A stretch of DNA of 64,000 nucleotides from Psychroflexus curvus (GCF_020164585.1 NZ_JAIQZF010000001.1:62001-126000); one strand, 5' to 3'; counted from the stretch's first letter, positions 42,897-53,260 are shown. Numbers and translations are program-made. Notes: generated by a model not told the origin, from the sequence alone.

Positions 42897-42929
42897 AAAG
42901 GCCTGCTCAGAGTTGATAAGCAGGCCTTT
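42897..42929 (-). terminator. Terminator of the proCBA operon
   Basis: 11-bp perfect stem (AAAGGCCTGCT at 42897-42907, AGCAGGCCTTT at 42919-42929). On the minus strand it ends with a T-rich stretch, 24 bp past the proA stop. Confidence 0.88.
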
Positions 42930-42952
42930 AGTATTTTAAAAAGAATTAAAAA

Positions 42953-44152
42953 TTATTCTCTTATATGTCCACTTCCCCAAACATAATATTTGTTGGTAAC
43001 TAGTTGTTTTAGTCCTAATGGACCTCTGTGGTGTAATTTATCTGTAGAAATCGCCAATTCAGCTCCTACGCCCATTTGTCCTCCATCTGTAAAACGTGTG
43101 GATGCGTTTTGATAAACTGCAGCACAATCGATTTCCTGCATAAACTCAAAAGCTTTTTCATTGTCTTCAGTAATGATTACAGAAGAATGACCGCCAGAGT
43201 GTTTGTTGATTTTTTCTACGGCTTCATCAAAAGAATCCACAGAACCCAGGACTATTTTCAAAGCAAGAAATTCTTCTTTCCAGGTATCTTCAGTAGGAAG
43301 AGTAGGATAGTCTATGGCAGCTTTTACTTTGCCATCTACAAGAATGTCAACTTTATAATCATTCTCGAGAATCTCAGCTAATTCTTTCACCTTAGAATCA
43401 AAACCTGGAAGGTGTGTGTCAATTAAAACTTTATCTAAAGAATTACATCCAGAAATTTTATCAGTTTTGGCATTGATAATTACTTTTTTGGCAATATCCC
43501 AATCTGCATCTGGAGACACATAAAGGAAATTATTACCACGACCGCTAACTAGTACTGCACAATTTGCAGTTTTTTTAACGAAGTCAATCAACTTTTCACC
43601 ACCTCTGGGAACAATTAAGTCTATTTTCTCAGGTGGATTGCTTAAAAATTCTCTGGTTTCTTCTCTGTTAAGGTGAAGAAGTTTTATCCAATCTTTTGAT
43701 AAACCGTTTTCTTCCAAGGCTTGATGCCAGCATTCTTCTAATATAATGTTACTATGATTAGCTTCTTTACCACCTTTTAGAAATATTTTATTATTGGCTT
43801 TAAAGGCAAGTACAGCAGCTTCGATAGTCACATCTGGTCTGGATTCATAAATAATCATGATCGTTCCAAATGGATCTGTTTTATTCACGATTTTCAATCC
43901 TGTATCTAGAGTTCTTTCAGAAATAACATTTCCAACAGGATCTTCCTGTTCTTTAACCTCTTTGATAGCTTGAATCATCCCATCTACTTTTTTCTGATCG
44001 ACCACAAGTCGGTCATATAAAGCTTGATCATTTCTATTGAAAGATTCAAGATCGTTTTTGTTTGCTTCTACAATTTCGTTCCTTCTCTTATCTATGATCG
44101 TCATCATAGACTGAAGAACGTCATTTTTTACTTTTGTATTTAATAATTTCAT
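42953..44152 (-). CDS. proA: Gamma-glutamyl phosphate reductase
   Basis: 399 residues. Catalytic Cys lies in KISGCNSLDKVLID, the ProA equivalent of GxCN; other family markers are DPFGTIMIIYESRPDVTIEAA, NKIFLKGGKEANHSN, DLIVPRGGEKLI and GGQMGVGAELAISTDKLHHRGPLGL. The enzyme reduces gamma-glutamyl phosphate to glutamate semialdehyde with NADPH, the second step of proline synthesis. It follows proB by 12 bp and is the last gene of a proC-proB-proA operon closed by the hairpin at 42897. Confidence 0.96.
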   Translation of the reverse strand: MKLLNTKVKNDVLQSMMTIIDKRRNEIVEANKNDLESFNRNDQALYDRLVVDQKKVDGMIQAIKEVKEQEDPVGNVISERTLDTGLKIVNKTDPFGTIMIIYESRPDVTIEAAVLAFKANNKIFLKGGKEANHSNIILEECWHQALEENGLSKDWIKLLHLNREETREFLSNPPEKIDLIVPRGGEKLIDFVKKTANCAVLVSGRGNNFLYVSPDADWDIAKKVIINAKTDKISGCNSLDKVLIDTHLPGFDSKVKELAEILENDYKVDILVDGKVKAAIDYPTLPTEDTWKEEFLALKIVLGSVDSFDEAVEKINKHSGGHSSVIITEDNEKAFEFMQEIDCAAVYQNASTRFTDGGQMGVGAELAISTDKLHHRGPLGLKQLVTNKYYVWGSGHIRE

Positions 44153-44164
44153 TTGTACTAATTT

Positions 44165-44935
44165 TTAAACTGTAAATTTTGTTCCTACTTCCTTTCCTTC
44201 AAGAATATCTATTATGATATTCTCATCCTTTCCATTCGCGATATAAGTGGGTATATTTTTACTTGCTGTCATTTTTGCAATTTTAAGCTTGGACTCCATA
44301 CCACCACGACCTTCGCCTTCTCCTTTTTCATTTTCCTGAACGTATTTTTCAACATTATCGTGTACGCGAACATGTCTCAACAATTCTGAATCCTCATGAT
44401 CTGGATGACCCGTATAAAGTCCTTCGATATCAGTAAGCATAATTAACATGTCAGCTCCAACCAATTCTGAAACTAAACTTGCTAATTCATCATTATCAGA
44501 GAACATCGACATTGAAAGCGATACCGCATCGTCTTCGTTTGCAATAGGGATAATACCTTCTCTTAACAAGCCTTCATAGCAATTGATCATGTTCTCGCGG
44601 TATTTTCCTGGAGCAAAATCTCTTTTTGTTGCCAGAACCTGTCCGCATCGCATTCCAAAATCATGAAACATGGTATAATAATGTCTCATCATTCTTGGTT
44701 GCCCGACAGATGAATACACTTGACGTCGGGTCGATTTATCTTCTGATAAGCAAGATCCTAAAACCTCTTTCCCGGCGATAGCTGAGCCAGATGAAACAAG
44801 AATCGTTATGATATCTCGTTCATACAGATAAGCTATTTGTCTTACTAGATTTTTTAAAATTGGCCCAACGATTCTATTATTTCTGTTGGTCATTACATTG
44901 GTTCCAACTTTAACTACTATACGTTTTTTATGCAT
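44165..44935 (-). CDS. proB: Glutamate 5-kinase, short form without PUA domain
   Basis: 256 residues from ATG 44935 (HKKRIVVKVGTNVMTNRN), the start that matches the family best; ATG 44959 and TTG 44965 are alternatives, overlapping proC. The amino-acid-kinase fold is complete: VVKVGTN, SSGSAIAGKEVLG, NEDDAVSL (metal/glutamate site), LTDIEGLYTGHPD and GRGGMESKLKIAKM. It ends after the kinase domain, without the C-terminal PUA domain of E. coli ProB. It phosphorylates glutamate in the first committed step of proline synthesis. It lies between proC and proA. Confidence 0.94.
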   Translation of the reverse strand: MHKKRIVVKVGTNVMTNRNNRIVGPILKNLVRQIAYLYERDIITILVSSGSAIAGKEVLGSCLSEDKSTRRQVYSSVGQPRMMRHYYTMFHDFGMRCGQVLATKRDFAPGKYRENMINCYEGLLREGIIPIANEDDAVSLSMSMFSDNDELASLVSELVGADMLIMLTDIEGLYTGHPDHEDSELLRHVRVHDNVEKYVQENEKGEGEGRGGMESKLKIAKMTASKNIPTYIANGKDENIIIDILEGKEVGTKFTV

Positions 44936-44951
44936 GCTTTCTGAGTTTAAG

Positions 44952-45755
44952 TTATTCATCACCAAGTTCTACTGCTCTGTCAAATGCTGCGTAGGCTGCA
45001 TCCTGAATAAGCTGTTTAACATTATTATCATCCATAGAGTCCAAAGCGGCTCTTGTAGTTCCTCCTTTGGAAGCTACCATGTCCATCCATCTTTCTGGTG
45101 ATAAATCTGATTCATTAAACAAATGAACAGCACCTTCAAAGGTATTACTAACAAGAATTTTAGAATCGTTTTCAGAGAATCCCATTTTCTTCGCTGCATC
45201 CAGCATGGAAGCCATGAAATAAAAAATATAAGCCGGACCACTACCAGAAATACCTGTAGATTTATTGATAAAATCTTCGTCTTTTACACGAATAGATTGT
45301 CCCGTGGTGTCCAGTAAATTTCTAATCATAAGAAGTTCGACTCTGGAAACTTCTTTAGACTCTGTGTAAGATGTCACACCTTTTCCAACTTTTGCCGGAA
45401 GATTTGGCATTGTTCTCACTACTTTTTTGACATTGAGTCCGTTTTGAATGTTCTCTATCGTGACACCAGCCATCAGGGAAACGATAATCTGCTGGTCATT
45501 AAGCATCGGCTTCATCTTTGTGAATAAGTCTTCACTGTGATAAGGTTTAACCGCTACAAAAACGACATCTGCATCTGGTAAGCAGTCTTCTAAATTTTCA
45601 AAGACGTCATAATATGAGACTTCATTGAGTTTATTCAATAAGTCCTTTGAGACGTCGTATATCATCAAATTTTTTCTATTCAACAATGGGGATTTTGCCA
45701 TTCCTTCAGAGTAGGTTAATCCCATGTTACCTGCTCCTATTACTAATACTTTCAT
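44952..45755 (-). CDS. proC: Pyrroline-5-carboxylate reductase
   Basis: 267 residues. N-terminal Rossmann motif VLVIGAGNMGLTYSEGM, FVAVKPYH, VVRTMPNLPAKVGKGVT and the C-terminal SGSGPAYIFYFM and ASKGGTTRAALDSM blocks, all typical of ProC. It reduces pyrroline-5-carboxylate to proline with NAD(P)H. It is the first gene of the proC-proB-proA operon, so the last pathway step is encoded first. The upstream 250-bp gap holds no gene that I can support, only AT-rich DNA and the pnp terminator. Confidence 0.96.
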   Translation of the reverse strand: MKVLVIGAGNMGLTYSEGMAKSPLLNRKNLMIYDVSKDLLNKLNEVSYYDVFENLEDCLPDADVVFVAVKPYHSEDLFTKMKPMLNDQQIIVSLMAGVTIENIQNGLNVKKVVRTMPNLPAKVGKGVTSYTESKEVSRVELLMIRNLLDTTGQSIRVKDEDFINKSTGISGSGPAYIFYFMASMLDAAKKMGFSENDSKILVSNTFEGAVHLFNESDLSPERWMDMVASKGGTTRAALDSMDDNNVKQLIQDAAYAAFDRAVELGDE

Positions 45756-45959
45756 TTTATTTTTTTAATGATTAATAAAAATGATTACTTAATATAATGC
45801 AAGCATCATGCACAAATACTAAAGTAAACATATTATTCATTGATTTTGGATTATTAAACATGTTTTAAGATAAAACAGAGGTATTTCACTGAAAACCCTT
45901 AATTGTACTGCTATATCTTTATGAAAATATGTCAGTAGCGCTAGTTTGTCAGTAAAAAA

Positions 45960-45989
45960 AAAACGGTTTAGAATGTTCTAAACCGTTTT
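45960..45989 (-). terminator. Terminator of pnp
   Basis: 14-bp stem (AAAACGGTTTAGAA at 45960-45973, TTCTAAACCGTTTT at 45976-45989) with a 2-nt loop (TG). On the minus strand it is followed by a run of T (ten), giving a strong rho-independent terminator 17 bp past the pnp stop. Confidence 0.92.
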
Positions 45990-46006
45990 AATAGATTAAA
46001 GTATGT

Positions 46007-48163
46007 TTAAGACTTAGAGTCTTCATCTTCTTTTCTTGGGCTTCTTTCAGGTTTTTCCAAAAGAGCTTTTCTAGAAACCTTAGGTTTCTTGGTTCTTGGA
46101 TCAACTCCAAAGTACTTCACGTCTAAAACGTCTCCGAGTTTTAAAACATCAGCAACGTTTTCTGTACGTTCCCAAGCAAGTTCAGAAATGTGAAGCAATA
46201 CTTCATTTCCTGGTGCATCGTTATACTCTACAACTACCCCAAAGTCTAAGACTTTTACAACAGTAACTTCGTAAACACTACCTTTTTCTGGCTTGAAGGT
46301 TACAGAGTCAATTTTTGCAAGAACTTTATCGATTCCTTCTTGTTTTGTACCAAGAATTTCTACAATACCTTCTTCAGTAACAGGATCTTCGTTGATGACG
46401 ATTTCTGTACCCGTTGATTTTTGTAGTTCCTGAATAACTTTACCTCCAGGTCCAATTAAAGCACCAATGAATTCATTTGGAATTCTTCTGGTGATGATTT
46501 TAGGAGCATGAGCTTTTACATTTTCATTTGGTTCTGAAATGGTTTCAGCTAATTTATCCAGGATATGTAATCTTCCTGTTCTTGCTTGTTTTAAAGCTTT
46601 TACAAGAATTTCGTAAGGCAGTCCTTTTACTTTGATGTCCATTTGACAAGCAGTGATACCATCAACCGTTCCTGTTACTTTGAAGTCCATATCTCCAAGG
46701 TGATCTTCATCTCCAAGAATATCAGACAAAACAGCATGACGCTCACCATCAGAAATCAAACCCATAGCAATACCAGAAACTGGTTTTGTCATTTTGATAC
46801 CAGCATCCATCATGGCCATAGTTCCTGCACAAACTGTAGCCATAGAAGACGAACCATTAGATTCTAATACTTCAGAAACAATTCTGATTGTGTAAGGATT
46901 GTTTTCTGGAACCATTCCTTTTAGCGCACGCTGTGCAAGATTTCCATGACCAATTTCTCTTCTGGAAGTTCCTCTTATGGGGTAAGCTTCTCCTGTACAA
47001 AAAGGAGGGAAGTTGTAATGTAAATAAAAAGTTTCCTCACCTTGATGCGTTGGCATATCGATAGTATTGGCTTCTCTGGATGTACCAAGAGTTACCGTGG
47101 CAAGTGCCTGAGTTTCACCTCTGGTAAAAATAGCAGAACCATGAACTGATGGTAAATAATTGGTTTCACACCAGATAGGTCTGATTTCATCCGTTTTTCT
47201 ACCGTCTAGCCTCACACCTTCAGCAAGGGTGAGTTCTCTAACTGCTTCTTTCTCAACTTTATTGAAATACGTTTTGATGAGCTTTTCGTTTTCTTCCAAT
47301 TCTTCTTCAGAAAATAAATCTAAAACTTCATCTTTTACAGCAGAAAAGGCTTCTCCACGATCTCTTTTGCTATGACCGCCTTTAGCGATATCATATATTT
47401 TTTGGTAAGCAGCATCGTGAACCTTTTTCTCGATGGCTTCATCCACTTTTGCAGGATTGTATTCTCTAACGGGCTTTTTGCCAAAAGCTTCTGCTAATTT
47501 TATTTGTGCCTCAACTTGCTTTTTGATATGCTCATGAGCAAACTGAATCGCTTCAGCCATTTCTTCTTCTGAAATTTCGTCCATTTCACCTTCTACCATC
47601 ATCACAGAATCTGCAGAAGCACCAATAATCATATCGATGTCTGATTCTAAAAGTTGACTGCGGCTAGGGTTAATGACAAACTCACCATTAACTCTTCCCA
47701 CTCTGGCTTCAGAAATAGCACATTCAAAAGGGATATCAGATAACTGTATGGCTGCAGAAGCTGCAAGTCCAGCCAGTGCATCAGGCATAACCTCCTCGTC
47801 ATGAGACATCAACTGTATCATAACCTGAGTTTCGGTTCTATAATCTGAAGGGAAAAGCGGACGCAATACACGGTCTACTATTCTCATCGTAAGCACTTCA
47901 CCATCACTTGGTCTTGCTTCTCTTTTGAAGAAGCCACCAGGATAACGACCTGCTGCTGCAAACTTCTCTCTATAATCTACTGTCAAAGGAAAGAAATCTA
48001 AAGTACTTTCTTTATAAGAAGATACGACGGTACACAATAGCATTGCGTTACCCATCTGGACCACTACAGAGCCGTGTGCTTGTTTTGCTAATTTACCAGT
48101 TTCAAGCTTGATTTCTCTACCATCACCGAGATCGATAATTTCACTAAATGTTTTTGGAATCAT
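46007..48163 (-). CDS. pnp: Polyribonucleotide nucleotidyltransferase (PNPase)
   Basis: 718 residues. Two RNase PH-like domains (first about 15-140 with [14 protein letters not shown]; second about 320-530 with [30 protein letters not shown], and [17 protein letters not shown]), a helical linker between them, a KH domain ([16 protein letters not shown], about 562-620) and an S1 domain ([20 protein letters not shown], about 630-700). It degrades RNA 3' to 5' using phosphate, releasing NDPs, and can also add tails. It is downstream of rpsO by 139 bp with a hairpin between, the usual rpsO-pnp order. Confidence 0.97.
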   Translation of the reverse strand: MIPKTFSEIIDLGDGREIKLETGKLAKQAHGSVVVQMGNAMLLCTVVSSYKESTLDFFPLTVDYREKFAAAGRYPGGFFKREARPSDGEVLTMRIVDRVLRPLFPSDYRTETQVMIQLMSHDEEVMPDALAGLAASAAIQLSDIPFECAISEARVGRVNGEFVINPSRSQLLESDIDMIIGASADSVMMVEGEMDEISEEEMAEAIQFAHEHIKKQVEAQIKLAEAFGKKPVREYNPAKVDEAIEKKVHDAAYQKIYDIAKGGHSKRDRGEAFSAVKDEVLDLFSEEELEENEKLIKTYFNKVEKEAVRELTLAEGVRLDGRKTDEIRPIWCETNYLPSVHGSAIFTRGETQALATVTLGTSREANTIDMPTHQGEETFYLHYNFPPFCTGEAYPIRGTSRREIGHGNLAQRALKGMVPENNPYTIRIVSEVLESNGSSSMATVCAGTMAMMDAGIKMTKPVSGIAMGLISDGERHAVLSDILGDEDHLGDMDFKVTGTVDGITACQMDIKVKGLPYEILVKALKQARTGRLHILDKLAETISEPNENVKAHAPKIITRRIPNEFIGALIGPGGKVIQELQKSTGTEIVINEDPVTEEGIVEILGTKQEGIDKVLAKIDSVTFKPEKGSVYEVTVVKVLDFGVVVEYNDAPGNEVLLHISELAWERTENVADVLKLGDVLDVKYFGVDPRTKKPKVSRKALLEKPERSPRKEDEDSKS

Positions 48164-48274
48164 AATAATGATTTTAAGGTTATACTTTTTTCTTAATACG
48201 TGTTGTTGTGTTGTTGTTTAGAAAAAAACGTAAAACCATTGGAAGTCGTCCCGAGGAACGCTTTTAAACTAAAA

Positions 48275-48293
48275 AAGGGGCGAATTGCCCCTT
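48275..48293 (-). terminator. Hairpin between rpsO and pnp
   Basis: Stem AAGGGGC / GCCCCTT (48275-48281 and 48287-48293), loop GAATT. On the minus strand followed by TTTTTT, so it would terminate or attenuate rpsO transcription before pnp. In other bacteria the rpsO-pnp intergenic hairpin is processed rather than fully terminating. Confidence 0.85.
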
Positions 48294-48302
48294 GATTTAC
48301 TC

Positions 48303-48572
48303 TTATTTTCTTAATCCTAATTCTTTTACAATTGCTCTGTATCTCATAATGTCTTTTTTCATGAGATAGTCAAGAAGATTTCTTCTCTTACCAACCAATT
48401 TGACCAAAGATCTCTCAGAATTATAGTCTTTTCTGTTTGTCTTAAGGTGTCGAGAAATATGCTCAATTCTTTGAGTCATTAATGCGATTTGTCCTTCTGC
48501 AGAACCTGAATCCTTCTCGTTCTTACCGTGTTGAGCAAATAATTTGCCCTTTTCTTCTAATGTTAAGTACAT
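48303..48572 (-). CDS. rpsO: 30S ribosomal protein S15
   Basis: 89 residues, the standard S15 length. The family pattern is clear: GSAEGQIALMTQRIEHISRHLKTNRKDYNSERSLVKLVGKRRNLLDYLMKKD (shown here only as landmarks: LVGKRRNLLDYL near residues 59-70). It binds 16S rRNA at the central domain early in 30S assembly. Followed by the hairpin at 48275 and then pnp, the widely conserved order. Confidence 0.98.
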   Translation of the reverse strand: MYLTLEEKGKLFAQHGKNEKDSGSAEGQIALMTQRIEHISRHLKTNRKDYNSERSLVKLVGKRRNLLDYLMKKDIMRYRAIVKELGLRK

Positions 48573-48672
48573 GCCAATATTATTTCAATAATTTTTATGC
48601 TAGAATAGGTTTTCTATTCAATCGCGCAAAAGTAACCTTTTAAATTGAAATGGAATATCAATTTTTTAAAAA

Positions 48673-49533
48673 TTATGCTCTTACAGGTTGATTCATAATA
48701 AGATCTATATATAAATTGATCTTATGTTTGAGTTCTTTTCTATGAGAAATAAAATCTAAAAAACCATGTTCTTTTAAAAATTCAGAAGATTGAAATCCTT
48801 TTGGCAGATCTTTACCCGTAGTATCCTTTACAACTCTTGGGCCTGCAAAACCAATCAGGGCACCAGGTTCTGCAATATTGATATCACCTAGCATCGCAAA
48901 GGAGGCCGTGGTTCCACCAGTAGTAGGATCTGTACAAAGTGAAATATAAGGCAATTTAGCCTTTGCTAATTGTGTCAATTTAATAGAGGTTTTCGCCAAT
49001 TGCATCAGCGATAGGGCTGCTTCCATCATTCTTGCCCCTCCAGATTTTGAAATGATAATCAAAGGACACTTATTGGCAATAGCGTGATCTACAGCTCTGG
49101 CAATTTTTTCACCAACTACAGACCCCATAGACCCTCCTATGAATTTGAAATCCATAGCCGCAATCACAATTTGCTTGCCTTTGGACTTGCCGATAGCTGT
49201 TCTAATAGCATCGTTGAGTCCAGTATTATTTTCAACTTCTTTTAATCTGTCTTTGTACCTTTTGGTGTCTTCAAATTTTAACGGATCCTTAGATTTTAAT
49301 TTTGCATCTAATTCTTCAAATGTTCCATTATCAAAAAGAATATCAAAATACTCCGGACTGCCAATTCTGACGTGATAATCATCTTCCGGGCTCACAAAAA
49401 AGTTTTTTGCAAGTTGTTCTGCATCTATAATTTTACCAGTAGGAGATTTGTACCACAGTCCTTTAGGGACATCTTTTTTGTCCTCTGTTGCGGTCTGAAT
49501 TCCTTTTTTCTTTCTCTTAAACCAAGCTGCCAT
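48673..49533 (-). CDS. accD: Acetyl-CoA carboxylase carboxyltransferase beta subunit, zinc-ribbon cysteines lost
   Basis: 286 residues. The carboxyltransferase core is intact: [51 protein letters not shown] and [14 protein letters not shown]. In E. coli AccD the N-terminal zinc ribbon is C-x2-C-x15-C-x2-C. Aligning on WYKSPTGK and [11 protein letters not shown], these four positions are Ser 30, Gly 33, Ser 48 and Asp 51, so no zinc can be bound there. The protein works with AccA to move the carboxyl group from biotin to acetyl-CoA, making malonyl-CoA. It lies 17 bp downstream of fbaA; accA is not nearby. Confidence 0.95.
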   Translation of the reverse strand: MAAWFKRKKKGIQTATEDKKDVPKGLWYKSPTGKIIDAEQLAKNFFVSPEDDYHVRIGSPEYFDILFDNGTFEELDAKLKSKDPLKFEDTKRYKDRLKEVENNTGLNDAIRTAIGKSKGKQIVIAAMDFKFIGGSMGSVVGEKIARAVDHAIANKCPLIIISKSGGARMMEAALSLMQLAKTSIKLTQLAKAKLPYISLCTDPTTGGTTASFAMLGDINIAEPGALIGFAGPRVVKDTTGKDLPKGFQSSEFLKEHGFLDFISHRKELKHKINLYIDLIMNQPVRA

Positions 49534-49550
49534 ACGAAATAGGGGCTATA

Positions 49551-50618
49551 TTATAATGTGTTGATATTGTTTAAATCCTTAAATGCCTTTTCTAATCTGG
49601 TGATGAATGTGTTTTCACCCTCTCTTAGCCATTTTCTTGGATCATAGTATTTTTTATTTGGAACATCACTTCCATCAGGATTTCCTATTTGAGTAGAGAC
49701 ATACTCTTTTTTGTTGATCATGTAATCTCTAATTCCTTCTGTAAAAGCATATTGTAAATCGGTATCGATATTCATTTTAATGACTCCATAACCAATTGCT
49801 TCTTTGATTTCTTCTACAGTAGAACCACTTCCTCCATGAAATACAAAATCGATATGGTTTTCTTCTACTTTATATTTATTGGAAACATATTCCTGAGAAT
49901 TTTTTAGAATTTTTGGAGTAAGTTTTACGTTTCCTGGTTTATAAACACCATGTACATTCCCAAAAGCAGCTGCAATTGTAAATTGATCTGAAACTTTACT
50001 TAATTCTTCATAAGCATAAGCAACTTCTTCTGGCTGTGTGTATAATTTAGAGGAATCGATATCTGTATTATCAACCCCATCTTCTTCACCGCCTGTAACT
50101 CCAAGTTCAATTTCTAAGGTCATTCCCATCTTCTTCATTCTCTCTAGATAGGCTTTGCAAATCTCAATATTTTCTTCTAAAGGCTCCTCAGAAAGATCAA
50201 TCATGTGCGAACTATAAAGAGGCTTGCCGTGAACTTTATAAAATTTCTCACCTTCATCCAATAATCCGTCTATCCAAGGCAATAATTTTTTAGCACAGTG
50301 GTCTGTATGTAAAATCACAGTTGCTCCGTAAGCTTCTGCTAAGTCATGAACATGTTTTGCTCCAGTGGCAGCACCTTTAATGGCAGCAATTTCATTTGCA
50401 TTAGATAAACCTTTTCCTGCATTGAACTGAGCTCCTCCATTTGAAAATTGAAGAATGACAGGAGAATTTAATTTTGCAGCGGTTTCAAGAACTGCATTTA
50501 TAGTATTGGAACCCACAACATTTACAGCTGGTAAAGCGTAATTGTTTTCTTTAGCATGTTGAAAAATAGCCTGTACTTCTTTTCCAGTTGCTACGCCTGG
50601 TTTTATATTATGACTCAT
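49551..50618 (-). CDS. fbaA: Fructose-bisphosphate aldolase class II
   Basis: 355 residues, matching FbaA in length. Catalytic and zinc motifs are ILHTDHCAKKLLPW (His and Asp region near residue 110), EIELGVTGGEEDGVD, AAFGNVHGVYKPGN and VFHGGSGSTVEEIK. The enzyme cleaves fructose 1,6-bisphosphate to DHAP and glyceraldehyde 3-phosphate in glycolysis and runs in reverse for gluconeogenesis. It precedes accD by 17 bp, so the two may be co-transcribed. Confidence 0.97.
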   Translation of the reverse strand: MSHNIKPGVATGKEVQAIFQHAKENNYALPAVNVVGSNTINAVLETAAKLNSPVILQFSNGGAQFNAGKGLSNANEIAAIKGAATGAKHVHDLAEAYGATVILHTDHCAKKLLPWIDGLLDEGEKFYKVHGKPLYSSHMIDLSEEPLEENIEICKAYLERMKKMGMTLEIELGVTGGEEDGVDNTDIDSSKLYTQPEEVAYAYEELSKVSDQFTIAAAFGNVHGVYKPGNVKLTPKILKNSQEYVSNKYKVEENHIDFVFHGGSGSTVEEIKEAIGYGVIKMNIDTDLQYAFTEGIRDYMINKKEYVSTQIGNPDGSDVPNKKYYDPRKWLREGENTFITRLEKAFKDLNNINTL

Positions 50619-50672
50619 AATGTCTTTTTTAAATTAATAATTAGAATTGTAAATTTAATAAATATATATCTA

Positions 50673-53228
50673 CTAGAACGGATAATTGATTCCAAAGTTT
50701 AAAACGGCATTGCTGAAATTATAGTTTTTAAACCATTTGGATCCTTCATTACCAGGGTTGTAAGTCTTAAACCCTAAATCCATCCTGATAACAAAAAACT
50801 CAATATCATAACGTAAGCCGAATCCAGAGGCGACGGACAGTTCGCTTAGATCCTGTAAACCATCAAAGGTTGCTTTAGGGTCTTCGATGTTATCAAACAC
50901 GTTCCAAATATTCCCGGCATCAATAAATAAGGCACTGTTTAGACTTCCAAATAAGTTGAATCTATATTCTGCATTAAAGCTTAGTTTGAAGTTAGCTTCA
51001 TTAAAATCATTAACCGCATCAGTGCTTCCGGGTCCAAGATCATAGGGTCTCCAGCCTCTGTTGTCATTGGGTCCGCCGGCAAAAAAACTTCTTGAGAATG
51101 GAATTGATTTCGCATTACCATAAGGAATAGCGATACCTCCGTATGCACGGGCAGCTAATACCTGTTTATTTCCAAGATCCCAATGCTTTATATAATTAAG
51201 TTCGGTTTTAACGTATTGAGAATATTGAACATCAAATAATCTATACTTACCCTCTGGGGTTTGCTCAAGGTTCAATGGTTTTGCGAAAAGAGAGAGTAAA
51301 TTTCCTGCCCATTCAATTTTACTTCGAAACTGAGAAAAATCCTGGTCGTAAATGTCTCGTCTCGAACTGAAATCATAAGTAAAATTTGAAGCGACAATTA
51401 GATTGTTTTCTGTTAAGCGTTCTCTTCTTTCTATTAGGGAATTTGCCGTTTGTTGTTCTTCAACGCTTAAGTTTATACTTTGGTTATTGATGGCTCTTAT
51501 AAATCCATTAGTACCAGTTGGTATAATTAAATCGAGTTCACCTTCATTATTTTCAAATAGAAATTCAGGATTCACTTCGTTGATGTTATTCTTTGAAATT
51601 TGATTCAATTCTGAATATGAATTTCTAAATACATTGAAGAAATTAGCTGCATTCAGATTATTCACAAACTGAATATTCATGAGGTCTAACTGATAGGAAG
51701 TCCTGGGTTTGGGTTTCCATCGATAACCAAAAATGGCATTAAGATTTCTTCTGTCTAAACCGATATTTTGCTGAGTACTAAAACCAACACTGGCAGAAGT
51801 AAAAGGAGACATTGTGTTTTTTATGATTTTTTGAGTTGAAAACGGAGAAATAATTCTAGGAAAATTCAATCTCAAATCTGCACCATATTCTAAAATATCT
51901 AAAAACTGATCTTTAGTATTAGCGAGGTCTCTGGATGAACCGAAATTTCCTCTACCAGAAAGCTCTAAAGTTTCTGCGCCTCTAAAAACATTTCTAGCTA
52001 AAACCGAGGTGTTGAATCCTATACCGAACTGCTGAATATTACTTTGACTTACATCTACACTTATGTTGGCAGAATATCTTTCTTTGGGTGTTAGAAAAAT
52101 ATTAGCAACTAAATTAGTGCCCGTTGAATCCCTGGGGTCTTCCTGATAGAGTATGTTAGGATATTTAAAAATTCGGGTTTCCGAAATTCTATTATTTGTT
52201 CTTGCTCTGTCAATGTCTCTGTAAAGGCTGTCTTTTTCTATAAAAATAAAATTAGACAGGACTTTTGGATTCAATTTTAGATTTCCAAATGTGTAGATAT
52301 TAGTGTTTTTATATCTAACAGAATCCTTTACATTTCGAGAAGTTCCATCATAGTCTGGAAATATATTTATTTCACTTATTTTATGGACTTTGAAGGGTAC
52401 ACTAGTAATCGTATCTCCTGCTGCTTCGCTGCGATTAGTAATTATGAGTTCAAGATTGATCTTTTGATCATTACCCAAGGTATCTGCATAAAAGGAAATA
52501 AATTCTTTTTCAAAATGATAAAGCCCGTGGTTTCTAAAGTAAGTGCTTATGAAGTCTCTGTCACTATTAAACTCTTCGGTATTATAGGGCTTACCAACTC
52601 TTATTTTATTCTTTTTTTTAATGAGCTGATATAAAGAATCAGCTGCAGGAGATTCAATATTTTCTGAAATGCTATCGATGATATATAAAACACCTGGATT
52701 TATTTTGTAATCAATTTTTACAGTTTTTGCCAGTGAGTCATTTTGAATACTATAATCTGCATCCGCATTAAACCAGCCATGGTTCCAGTACCATGATTCC
52801 AATTTCTCTAAAGAGAGCTCTGTCTTTTCTTCATCAAACAGAGCAGGGGGTTCTCCAGTGTTTTTGATGGAGTTATTCACATTGACCCAAAACTTTTTAA
52901 GCTGAATAACTTGTCTTTTAGATAGTATAGAAACTAGCCGATCTTTACGTTGTTTTCGTTTTCCAACCCAATTGATGAAACGCTTTTCTGGCTTGGTTTG
53001 AGCTAGATTATAAATCTGTAGCTTAAGTGGAAACCCAAAAAGTCTGGTGTTGGTTTTTTGAGAAAGCTGGCTATGGATTTCATTATCAGTCACTAAAGTA
53101 TCGCTACTTGTAATAGTTTGATCTGTAATTAAAAATTCATTATCACTAAGTTTTCTTGTGACGTCACAGGAGAAAAACAGGAAAGTAATTAAAAGAATTA
53201 ATGGTAATTTTGTGATTCCGTAGTTCAA
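50673..53228 (-). CDS. tamL: TamL-like BamA-family outer-membrane lipoprotein
   Basis: 851 residues. Type II signal peptide (LPLILLITFLFFSC, Cys 21 followed by DVTRK). Then POTRA-like domains through about residue 440 and an Omp85 C-terminal barrel ending in the aromatic strand LNFGINYPF; the RGWRPYDLGPG segment near residue 750 is the conserved loop-6 region. The lipid anchor is characteristic of TamL in Bacteroidota, which takes part in protein or lipid transfer to the outer membrane with TamB. The start is TTG at 53228: no ATG or GTG is in frame above it before the stop. It is divergent from the SpoU gene by 32 bp. Confidence 0.88.
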   Translation of the reverse strand: MNYGITKLPLILLITFLFFSCDVTRKLSDNEFLITDQTITSSDTLVTDNEIHSQLSQKTNTRLFGFPLKLQIYNLAQTKPEKRFINWVGKRKQRKDRLVSILSKRQVIQLKKFWVNVNNSIKNTGEPPALFDEEKTELSLEKLESWYWNHGWFNADADYSIQNDSLAKTVKIDYKINPGVLYIIDSISENIESPAADSLYQLIKKKNKIRVGKPYNTEEFNSDRDFISTYFRNHGLYHFEKEFISFYADTLGNDQKINLELIITNRSEAAGDTITSVPFKVHKISEINIFPDYDGTSRNVKDSVRYKNTNIYTFGNLKLNPKVLSNFIFIEKDSLYRDIDRARTNNRISETRIFKYPNILYQEDPRDSTGTNLVANIFLTPKERYSANISVDVSQSNIQQFGIGFNTSVLARNVFRGAETLELSGRGNFGSSRDLANTKDQFLDILEYGADLRLNFPRIISPFSTQKIIKNTMSPFTSASVGFSTQQNIGLDRRNLNAIFGYRWKPKPRTSYQLDLMNIQFVNNLNAANFFNVFRNSYSELNQISKNNINEVNPEFLFENNEGELDLIIPTGTNGFIRAINNQSINLSVEEQQTANSLIERRERLTENNLIVASNFTYDFSSRRDIYDQDFSQFRSKIEWAGNLLSLFAKPLNLEQTPEGKYRLFDVQYSQYVKTELNYIKHWDLGNKQVLAARAYGGIAIPYGNAKSIPFSRSFFAGGPNDNRGWRPYDLGPGSTDAVNDFNEANFKLSFNAEYRFNLFGSLNSALFIDAGNIWNVFDNIEDPKATFDGLQDLSELSVASGFGLRYDIEFFVIRMDLGFKTYNPGNEGSKWFKNYNFSNAVLNFGINYPF

Positions 53229-53260
53229 ATGCGTGATGTTTTCAAAAAATATAATTTTCT

